Source of the DNA: Silurus meridionalis
Lineage: Eukaryota > Chordata > Actinopteri > Siluriformes > Siluridae
Assembly (NCBI RefSeq): GCF_014805685.1
Contig: NC_060896.1
Location: 6,868,889 to 6,932,888 of the forward strand
DNA length: 64,000 nucleotides
Direction of reading: 5' to 3'
Shown here: positions 53,401-63,300 of the stretch, in pieces
Position numbering within the stretch: the first letter of the stretch is position 1
Layout: every line of letters begins with the position of its first letter
The notes under the pieces: generated by a model
What the model was told of the DNA's origin: nothing
The model's input: the letters and a program-made list of their open reading frames with translations, nothing else
Databases searched by the model: none
Made by a program: the position numbers and the translations under genes

Positions 53401-55367
53401 CCACCGTACCAGCGCGAGGTTCGTATAACAAAGCTTCGTACGTATAACCAGACAAAATTTCACGGATATTGTTGTTCGTATAACAAAACATACGTACACC
53501 AGGCCGTCCGTAAACCGAGGTTCCACTGTATTTCATAAAGTTTCATTTAAAGGATTAACTTGCTTTATTAATAGTAGCTACACAAATAATGACACTAGAT
53601 ACACAGTAAAAGGACTTCTGCTTAAATTGTATAAAATAGATTGGTATGGAAAAAATGGATACATATTTTTTTACTGTGCATGTTTTTTCTCTTTCATCTG
53701 GCCGTGTGTCCGTGTAGCACACTCACTACCCACAGTTTGCAGGGTGGAAATCTGTGGGCCGATCGCTCAGGGGGCCGTTTGGAGATGCACTGCTGGAGTT
53801 TGACTCCACCATAGGAAACATCCTGCAGACGCTGAAGGACACAGGGGTGCTAAACAACACACTCGTCTTCTTCACATCTGACAATGGGTAAGAGTGTTTG
53901 TGTGTGGTTCAAAATGAAAAACAACAACTTCCTGCAGTTCTTTGTTTATACTGTATTTTTATTGCTCTATTATAGGTTTTCTTTTTTTTTTTTTTCTTCT
54001 TTAGGCCAGAACTTATGCGAATGTCTCGTGGGGGAAATTCTGGGTTGTTAAAGTGCGGTAAAGGAACTACTTATGAAGGAGGAATGAGAGAACCTGCTAT
54101 TGCCTACTGGTCTGGAGTCATCAAACCAGGTACAGTAGTCGTACATAAACATGTACATGTATAATGCAAATGTATATGACAGCTGTTGAATTTTTTACTC
54201 TGACACTAGTGCGGTCTACGTATTAATATAAATGAACATTATTGTTTCTATAGTAACAGCTCATTTCATATATTAAACATAGAGAGAATTAGTTTTCAGT
54301 GTTCGGGATTTGTAACATTCACAGAGCAATACAAACATTACAAGTGATATATTTTGTCTTATTAACTTTATGAGAAAGCAGCAGAGAGACTGGTTTGGGA
54401 AGAACTGTTTATAGCTGATACTGAATAACAGATAACATTCCACAGCATTAAATGTAACTCTAAATGGATAAACAAAAAATATATCCTTAAAAATGTATTC
54501 GTCAGAAATTGTAATGGCATGATGCTGACTTGTTCATTCACACCCCCAAGTATATTATTACTTACTTGAATTACACTCATTCGCTGTTGGATGAATTAGT
54601 TTTGTTTGTAATTTAATGATTTACTTACAATTCCCAGGTCTCACCCATAGTCTGTCTAGTACTCTGGACATCCTGCCAACCATTGCCAGATTGGCTGGAG
54701 CTCCATTTCCCAAGGTTCAGCTGGATGGCGTGGACATGATCGATATATTGTTCAACCATGGAGAAGTAAGAATCATGAGTCTAAATAAAGCTGTTTCCTT
54801 TGAGTGCTTTCATTACATGGGTTCATATAACTTGCTATGCCTCGGCTTTCAGGGTCAAAGAAAGGCTATCTTTTACTACCCAATCGACCCCACTGAGAAG
54901 TATGGTGTGTTTGCAGTGAGAATGGGACAATATAAAGCTCATTATTACACTAGGGGTGAGATCTGGCTTCACTCTTCTCATAACTAGTTCTATTCATGTA
55001 TTCTTTAACATGCAATATATTCTTTACATCCCTTTGTCTGCTTTTTTTTTTTGTCTTAGGAGCGTCACACAGTGAAACAACTCCAGATCAGGACTGTCGG
55101 TTAATCTCCGTCCTGAAGTATCACGACCCTCCTCTGCTGTTTGACCTGGAGTCCGATCCATCTGAAAACTATAACCTGAGTGTGAAGGACCATCCCGAGC
55201 TGGTCAGTGTGCTGCAGGAGATCAAGGAACTCAAGGAGAATTTCGAGGCCTCGATGCAGTTTGGAGAAAGTGAGATTGGAAAAGGAACTGATCCGAACCT
55301 GGCACCCTGCTGTAACCCACAGTGTTCTCCTAAACCAGAATGCTGCCGCTGTGAGATTACATACTGA
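50407..55367 (+). CDS. arsa: arylsulfatase A, complete, eight exons
   Basis: Lysosomal sulfatase that hydrolyses cerebroside 3-sulfate (sulfatide). Exons: 50407-50624, 51602-51842, 51956-52174, 53718-53887, 54005-54129, 54638-54765, 54853-54955, 55060-55367; all introns GT-AG, phases consistent, 503 codons (human about 507, also eight exons). The ATG at 50407 has G at -3 and +4 and opens a hydrophobic signal peptide (residues 1-18). Residues that match human numbers: Asp29/Asp30, Cys69 in the C-S-P-S-R formylglycine motif (split after Arg73 codon base 2), Lys123, His125, Ser150, His229, Asp281/Asn282, Lys302, Pro426. Cys-rich tail at 485-499. Sequons: N103, N131, N158, N272, N440; the human N184 and N350 sequons are absent. 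The region from residue 21 reads [18 protein letters not shown], a typical sulfatase start. All key residues are present, so it is probably active. It is convergent with mapk8ip2, as in human. Confidence 0.97.
50868..51068 (-). mobile_element. arsa: tRNA-derived SINE in arsa intron 1
   Basis: Minus-strand copy of the 25185 family: TGGGTTACTGATTGAAAGGT, then CTTGAACAAGGCCCTTGACC and CTGCGCTCTGATCCCAGC. Antisense to arsa. Confidence 0.72.
51190..51220 (+). repeat. (GAA)n in arsa intron 1
   Basis: About ten GAA units in the sense strand of arsa intron 1. Confidence 0.9.
52232..52990 (+). mobile_element. arsa: SINE split by a minisatellite, arsa intron 3
   Basis: The head and middle (TAGGTTACTGAGCAGAAGGT, CTGCCACTCTTGGGGCCCTT) lie at 52232-52345. 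The tail block GGCTGTGCTCTGACCCCAGC is at 52910-52929. The 20-bp minisatellite occupies the gap. Confidence 0.65.
52408..52860 (+). repeat. 20-bp minisatellite in arsa intron 3
   Basis: About 22 copies of CGACATCACACAACACAGAG. The right half is nearly homogeneous. The left half has variants with ACATAGAG and deletions. Confidence 0.9.
53020..53530. mobile_element. DNA-transposon relic in arsa intron 3
   Basis: The right end, read on the minus strand, begins ACAGTGGAACCTCGGTTTAC, a known fish MITE terminus type. The left part has AACTCGTTCCAG and CGCATTCCAGGACCC blocks typical of the other end, but the left boundary is eroded. CpG-rich interior. Confidence 0.5.
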
Positions 55368-55379
55368 CCAGTTCATTTC

Positions 55380-55697
55380 TACAGGTAGTCCCCGAGTTAC
55401 GATGGTTCGACTTTTCCGATCTTATGATGACTAAGATGGAAACACGTAACACCACTCGTCCACACACCTGCTCCCAAATACATGTATACCGTAAAGTTTA
55501 TACATTACGGTACTTTAAATTGCTCCGTTTTGCTAAATTATGTACTGTATTTTGTTAAATTATTACCAATTACAGTATACTACCTCATACTGATCATTCT
55601 TTAAGACTGCGGGGTAGGCTTGGCCATGTCTCGATATTTACAAGTTACGCTGATGTCATTATAACGCATCTCCATCGTAAGTCTGGGACTACCTGTA
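55380..55697. mobile_element. MITE with terminal inverted repeats in arsa 3' UTR
   Basis: 318-bp element. The left end TACAGGTAGTCCCCGAG and the right end GGGACTACCTGTA are inverted repeats, extended by GTTACGATGG against CATCGTAAG. TA at both ends suits a Tc1/mariner-type target duplication. It starts 13 bp after the arsa stop codon. The same terminal family occurs at 29971-30156. No coding capacity. Confidence 0.8.
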
Positions 55698-55971
55698 TAT
55701 ACATAATTTTCCTTTTTCTTTAAAATCGTACACTGGCCAAAAACCAGTTTTATAATGCATTAATGTGTTAATTTTATAATGCATTAAAATCAGCCACTGC
55801 CACTCACACATCTGCTGTGTTCAAGAGAATAATTCCTATAAAACAGTGTGAAATGTGTGAAAGATCCTTTTGCTCTGCTGTTCTGTTATATTCTCATCTC
55901 ATAAAACAGTCATGCAGCAGTAATCTGATTTCTATTGATTTGTGGGGTTTTTTCTGTTTTGATTCAAAAAC

Positions 55972-55977
55972 AATAAA
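55972..55977 (+). promoter_or_regulatory. arsa: candidate arsa poly(A) signal
   Basis: First AATAAA hexamer on the plus strand after the arsa stop, about 605 bp downstream and beyond a 318-bp MITE. A second AATAAA is at 56201-56206. Confidence 0.4.
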
Positions 55978-57295
55978 AACAAAAAGAATTGTGTCTAGAA
56001 GGCATTTTTGCTCGAGCTCTGACTATTAATTCATTAACAATGCTCATGAGAAAATGGTTTCCGTAAAAATGCACTAAAAAAAGGTCGCCTATTTCACCTC
56101 TGATTGCATTCGTGTGTTTTGTTTAATAGTATACATTTCTTTTGAAATGTTTCAAATATTCTTTTTTGTATTTATTTGCATTGAAGTGATTTAAAATCCT
56201 AATAAAATGTGCGTGTTCAAAAGAGCTAAATGTTTTTAATGTTATCGAGCTGTCCTTAAAAAAAAATTATTCTGAAAATGAAAAAATGGAATAAAAAATA
56301 ATTTACTCTTTAAACTCTTGGCCTAAACTGGGTATAATTATGTTCCCTGGTTATTGAGATACATTGACTGATTAACATTAGCATAGCTGAACTTCACACT
56401 GTCCACACAGGCTTACAGAATGACAACCACACAGTGATGACATCAAGCATATGTTTTATTTTTAAGACCAAATCCATGACAAGGCAGGGAATTTTTTTTT
56501 CCATTTTGGTTTTTACAAGTTTGATTTTTAAAGATACAAGATAGCTAGTATGTCATACTGTTGCTGTTCATCTTGATATACAGTAAAGGCCTGCATTATG
56601 TAATTACAGTCCAGAGATTTGCAGTTATTGTAGTCATTCAGCTATCCAAGCTCACATGGTCCAGTTGCTCTGCTCCAATACATAAAGGGGTTTAATGACC
56701 AATCAATGATTGTAAAATGTTAATATGTAGACAAAACGTTCGGAGGAATCCATTTATTTTCTGGACAAACATTAACGAAGTAACATTTAGATGGGAAAAC
56801 AGTCAAGACGTTTCGAATTCGGAGTCCAGAGCCATCTCTGCTAACCTCTGGGAGAAGTCAAACCAAATGATTGTACTGATAATGCTAATGCTAGCATGAA
56901 AACGTGGATGTTTGTATGAAAGACACACAGCCGATCGACAGACGTTCTGTTATTTAGCACAATGTAACAACATTCGACCTCAGGTACAGCAGTGTGTAGC
57001 AGCTGAAACAAAAAAAATCAGACACTAGCTGAAATCAATTTACAGTTTTGAACCCCATTTTAGCTGTGATAGTTTATCAATGTCTGCGTTATTGTTTATT
57101 TAAAATTGACATGTTTCGTTATTTTTATTCAGTAACACTCAATAGAAAAGACACAGCATGGTCATCTCAACTAGACTATTTACAGCAATCTAACTGACAC
57201 CAAATCACATTTATAGTCTTAAGACTGCAGCTCCTTCCTACATGTGGCATCAGCACAAATGGACGATTAACAAAGGATTCAAACTGCAGGCTGCT

Positions 57296-57298
<3 letters not shown>

Positions 57299-57341
<43 letters not shown>
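57299..57341 (+). repeat. (TG)n microsatellite
   Basis: Pure TG, about 43 bp, in the convergent 3' interval. Confidence 0.95.
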
Positions 57342-57345
<4 letters not shown>

Positions 57346-57870
57346 ATTCAGTGAGCAGAAAGTGAGTAGCCTACAACTGCAATTCCAGTCTAAATGTTGC
57401 ACTGCTATGATCTACTGACACCGGGATGATGAAACCAGCCTGCAGGAGCCAAGAATCAGGTCCTAATTTACAATAATATGAGCTTTTAAGCATCAGCACA
57501 CCGAGAAGCAAATTATTCATTTAACTGTAGGCCTCTTAGTACTTTTACTATTTAATTACCATTTAATCTATAGGTTATTTAGTTCCAAGCTGTCCATACA
57601 ATGCTGGGAGAATTTCATTGTGGCAGATTATAACAGAACATTCCTGAAACTATACATGGCCAGGAGGGGGCTCTCTACTGTGAATACAGTCTAGCAACAA
57701 AGCAGTGAAGGTTAGGAAGAGGGATAGACATTTATATGATGGAAAAATTTTTTTAGTGTCTGTTACTTACAACTCAGGAGACCAAAGAAGAAAAATCTAA
57801 CTGCATTAGCAGTCAGTAATATAAGATTTAGTTACATGGTTAAAGATAATATATATTATCTAATTGCCTA

Positions 57871-58191
57871 TACACTGGCAGTCAAATGATTTTGAACACT
57901 TGAGCTAAATGTATGCAAGCGTTTATTAAATGATCAGCCTCTGACCCTGATAGGGCTCTTAATGAGTGCCATATTAGAGTCAAAGTGAAAGAAATTGAGT
58001 CTAAAATCAAAACGTGCTCGAGTGTATCAACTGTAACTGTAGAAATATATATGCTGGCAGGGACAAACGCCAAATCTCTGGCTTTTCCAATTCTATCGAA
58101 TGTTTTTCCATTGAAATACAAAAATGCATTTCTAATCGACTCGAAAATAACTCAAATGTGGAGTGCTCAAAAACATTTGACTGACATCGTA
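57871..58191. mobile_element. MITE downstream of mapk8ip2
   Basis: Ends TACACTGGCAGTCAAATGAT and, inverted, TACGATGTCAGTCAAATGTT, continuing TTTGAACACT against TTTGAGCACT. 321 bp with TA borders; Tc1/mariner-type. Lies in the convergent 3' interval. Confidence 0.7.
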
Positions 58192-58428
58192 CAAGAATTC
58201 GACTTCAACGCTGGTCACATGTTCTATATGGCCAAGCCGGAAAAAAATGTATAAGGATATGAAAATATTATTTTAATGATTATTTATACAACGAGACTAG
58301 GTAATGTTATTATTACTCTGCTAAAAATGTAAAAATAAATAAAAACCACTATGCGAAATAATTTATCAGTTAACAATTTTACTTGTTTAACACTATCTTT
58401 TATAACTTCTTTTAGAATGGCTGTAACT

Positions 58429-58434
58429 TTTATT
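58429..58434 (-). promoter_or_regulatory. mapk8ip2: candidate mapk8ip2 poly(A) signal
   Basis: First AATAAA I find on the minus strand after the mapk8ip2 stop, roughly 1.1 kb downstream. Others lie at 57922-57927 and 57095-57100. The actual 3' end cannot be decided without transcript data. Confidence 0.25.
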
Positions 58435-59322
58435 AAGGCCTTTTCCTAAGTAATCTAGGAGCTTTGACAATTTGCAAAGTGATCTGGCTGATGACTGCAG
58501 TACGCCAGCGGTTGGCTGTACATTTACCTGTTAGCCTTCAATGAACAAAGAGAGTGACTAAATAGACACTAAAGCACTAAAGCACAGTCTGAAAATTACA
58601 CAAGATGGCCAACAAAGAGTCGCACGAAAGAGTCATTGGGAATAGGATGCGATAGCAGAGCTTGATTTAAGTAAGTGGTTAGTAATTTACAGGACCGTGC
58701 ATGGCCAATGCTACCTGACTCTCCATTCTCAGGCTAACGAACATGCCTTCCTGGCCACCCGCAATCCTCTTCATTCTTCCATTTTGCGAATGGAGGTGCT
58801 ACTTACATACCGTGATGTAACGAACGTCTGTAGTAGTCACCTACTGTTTTCTAAATATACAGTATTTACATGATGGTAATAATAAGAACGCACAAGGAAC
58901 CTTCTACTACAGCGAGCAGATAGTCATATATTCCTAATCCAACACCTGTCCAGATGTTCATTTCAGTACAAACCACGTTCAGCATGTTTTGGAATAATCA
59001 AACGAGTACATATTTACAAACGAAACCCATCCTTCGAAATGAATTTCAAATATAGGTATTTCCTGTGTGTGTATACCTGCCTGTGAGCATAACCCTTGAA
59101 GCCATGCATTAGAGTGTGTGAAGTCATCGTTTTGTTGTTTCTGAACCAGGAGAAAGTGAAAGTATCTGTGCCACAATCCTAGGTACTTAATCATACAAAA
59201 GTTAAACAGGCAATCTGTTTTGAGGATGAGAATAAATAAAAGAGGAAACAAACAAATAGTGAAACAAATTGATGCATCGCTAAGATTGAACCTACATATT
59301 GAGCTCAGGTCATGTGAAACAC

Positions 59323-59327
<5 letters not shown>

Positions 59328-59392
<65 letters not shown>
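59328..59392 (+). repeat. (GA)n microsatellite
   Basis: About 64 bp of GA just beyond the mapk8ip2 stop. In the mapk8ip2 sense strand it reads (TC)n, about 125 bp into the 3' UTR. Confidence 0.95.
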
Positions 59393-59397
<5 letters not shown>

Positions 59398-59514
59398 AAG
59401 TTAGAAAAACTCAAGGCCTACATTAAACCCTTAAAGGCCACCTAGAGCCCCCAAGTGGCCAAAACCAGGAACAGACATTTCTTTTTGTTGACCATGGAAA
59501 CCTTCTTTTTCCCT

Positions 59515-59589
59515 TTACTCCAGGTAGATATCCTCAGTAGGACAGGCGTACTCAAGATGCTCCTGATAATACTCCTGAAATGCACGTCT

Positions 59590-59652
<63 letters not shown>

Positions 59653-59882
59653 CCCACAAACAAATAAACAGTACTGATTAAGACAAGTTCTACGTACATT
59701 ATCAAAAATACAGCTCTTACTTTTTTTTTTCTTTATATTAATGAATATTTCTTATCCAACATTGTTAATGTTTATTAATAAGCTGATTCACAGACTTCGG
59801 TAATAATATATAACTGTCAAAACATTTCAATAGTAGTAAAAATGAAGTCTGCAGCCTAACTGCAAATGAATATATTTATATG

Positions 59883-59950
<68 letters not shown>

Positions 59951-60313
59951 TTATCATTTTAAATGATGTCTTTCTACTCATTTTGGACTCAACTTTGTGT
60001 AGTCTACATAACAGATCCTCTCTTCTTCTCCTCCCTCTCTCTATGAGTAATTGATGACTCTTTTAATGAGGTCAGATTAATGTGATGAGGCCGGGTCTCT
60101 CACTGATGAGGGATCATAACTCTTCTTCTGTGTCTGTTCCTTATGCTCAGGATGATGCTGTAATGTTAAATTATGCACACAGTGAATAATTATTCAGTGG
60201 ACTAGATGGGTTCTGTGATGGAAACACCATCATCCATTGCATCATCTCATCCAGGCCTACTGCCCTCACTCCTTTATCCCTCTAACTCCCTAAGCATTCT
60301 CTGTCATGTCCTT

Positions 60314-60351
<38 letters not shown>

Positions 60352-63300
60352 TGTGTTTTTAAAAAGAGTCAGGACTGTTTAAATACTACATTCGAAGTGT
60401 CCAGCTTACCCCACACACTCAGCCACAGGACGCATGGACTCCTGAGAGACAAAGACATGGCACGCAAACCTGTTCAGGACTGGGTGCTTGGTAATAAAGC
60501 CAAAGTAACTGCAAAACAGAGACAAAAAAACAAAGAAGAGCACAGATGAGCTCAACCATTGAGCAAAATGTAATTTTTAATGTAGAATATTTGGACCATG
60601 CAGTGCTGAATGAGTTTCTACCAGTTGTTCTTTGGGTGGCATCCACAGAAAGAAATGTTCTTCATCTGGAAGAAGTGACTACATCTGTCAAACTGGAAGA
60701 AAAGCGGAGCAACTGTTAGTATTTTCAGTAATACACTGTTCATATTTCTATGTATATTTCTAAATATTATAAATAGTTCTCTCTCTCTCTCTCTCTTTTT
60801 CTCTCTCTCTCCCTCTCTCTCGCTCTCACCTCCTCCGAGAGGTCATACTCATCCTCCAGGCTCATGATCAACTTCACACCCTGTAGGCTGATCTCCAGCT
60901 CACACAAAGAAGGAGGATGGAGATGCACTGTCCTCTTCCTCGCCATGGCAATCTACAATGCGAGAACATAACAGCAGAGGCTTCAGCACTGATCTTACAG
61001 TATATTAATGATTCCTGATATTCATTGTGTCCAATTTTATCTTTACCTTCTGCATTGCAGCACAGAGAATGCCATTGCCTTGGTGGTAAGGCACTTCAAC
61101 CGAACCCAAAAACTGCACAGTGAAACTTTCCATCCATGCTGGGTTTCTTTTCATTGCTAGAAAAATAATTATGCAGGTACTCCTTAATGCATGATATCAT
61201 AACCCACAAATAATATAAAAACTAAAAAGGTTGTTTACTAACACAGACTCGTCTTTGTTCTTACCCATCAGGTCTTTGGTTTGGCCGATGACCTCATGGG
61301 CATAATAAGCAGGGAAGATCCCCCGAGCCCCTGTGCGCATATTGTAGCCACGGTACCAGTAGTCATCCTCCTCTTCCTCAACAAAAAGTGGGTCATCGAC
61401 ATCCAGCTCTAGTTCATCTGCATGACGTGGGATAAACCTGTAAAAATACCAGTCAGAGAGCTGATAGTTTGTATTGTGTTGATTTTACTGCTGGCCTGCA
61501 TTTCTCCATTTATGAAAACAAATAATCACACCAAGTTTATGATTGTTACATAATATCATTCATTTACCTGAACACTGCTCTGTGAGTCTGGTCTCTCTCC
61601 TCTCCATTTATTGTGCAGGAGAACAACCCGAACGATTCTGTGCCTGAAGTACAAAACACATATGTATGAGAAGGTGCAGGAGTGTGTTCTGAAAATCCAA
61701 AGCAGTTTTTATTAAAAACCTTATAAATATTGAACCTCAAGTCAATGTATATGTATATATATGCATTCAGAATCAGAATCAGAATACATATACATAAAGT
61801 TATATTCAACATATAAAATATTAAGTTATATATCATTATATATGAGGTCATATTACTCTAGTTATATTCATCTTAATCTCTATCTATTTTTTTTAGAGGT
61901 TGAGAAGTTAGATCACTCACTGGAGGATCGCGACGTGGCATTGACAAACACGTTGAGGAATTTTTTGGAGAAAGGAAGGTCAGCCTCTGGTGAAGAATCT
62001 TCTGAGGAGGAGCTCAACAGTAGATCAGAGCGAATACCCCCCACGTTCTCTCTCTGCCCATAGATATCATCATCCTCATCAGCAACCTCTTCGTCGCAAA
62101 CGGTGGAGAGTCCGTCGCTGTCGTCACTGAGAACAGAAGTGCATCGCTTCAAACTCACCAGCTCCAGAGTAGTATTCTCATCCACAACTAGAGTGTACTT
62201 TACTGAGTCATATGCCAGGGAGTCATCCACAGGTCTGACCCCCGCTGGATCAAAGGTATTTCGAAATTCCCGGACACTTTCATCGATAGGTGGGGAACTG
62301 TCTAGGTAAGTATCGTCACCGTAGGGTGAGGGTGGGTTGTGAATAGCCTCCAGGAAGGGTGATGCATCTTGCTCGTCTTCATCATTATCTGTGGAGTATG
62401 TGAGGCTGAAGCAGCGATTAGTCTGTGCTGTTGGGAGGTCAAGGGTCAGACTGTTTTTGACTTCTGTCATTTTTTCCAGAGAAAGTGGATCCACTCTTGT
62501 CTCTCGACCCTCATCCTTGTCACTGATGATGCTCTCGCTTAAGCTAGGGGAGTCCAGATCCTTCATCCTGTCCATCATCAAGTCATTATTTGGCTCCTCC
62601 TCAACGTCATTTTGTTGATTTTTGAGTGATCTCTCAGAGGTACAGTCCTGATTTGTGTTATTGGATTGGTATCTCTCCAAGCACACAGGAACAACTGTGT
62701 CATTTGAAGGATTGCTCATGTGTAGACAAGAGCTGACAGCCTTGCTTTCCTGCTCTTCTCCTGATCCAAAACTGTCTCTTCTGCCCTCTTTTTCTCCATC
62801 TGTCCGCATATCTGAGCCCATAGATGGCTGTTCCTGGAAGTCTTCTTTGCATTTCAGCATCTGTGTTCTGTATCCTTCGCTTTCATTAAAGGTTTCTGTC
62901 TCCAGGTCAGATGAAGGTGAGATTGTGTCAGAGATGGAGGCAGAGCGCCTGAGGCAATCTTCTGGACAGCTGATTGGAAAGGACCCTTCTGAAATCATCT
63001 TGTTCACTAAGTTGCTAAGAAGCCATGGTGAGTCTGAGTTCTCACTTAGTTCATCCTCTGATTCTGACTCTGAGTCTCCTTCAGTGGTTCCATCATAATC
63101 GTCCCCTGAGGGCATAAGTCTAGGTTCCACAGGAAGGTAAAAGGACCGTTTAAAGCTTTCCAGGCTGTGATCTGGTTCAATTTTCAGGAGCAGTTGCTGA
63201 GTTGCACTGTCATCACACGGCATAGCAGGAGGCAAAGTCTCATCTGGATCAGCTTGATGCTCGAAACTTTGCTCGTCATCCACATTTTGTAGCCCCATTA

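Larger units (their letters stand above)
55698..59514. other. convergent interval between arsa and mapk8ip2
   Basis: Holds the 3' untranslated regions of both genes, a TG tract and one MITE. Most of the rest is unique-looking, consistent with long 3' UTR sequence. No other gene seen. Confidence 0.6.

Noticed and set aside
53314..53526. Minus-strand 70-codon frame in arsa intron 3
   Set aside because: Lies in a DNA-transposon relic beginning at its terminal repeat.
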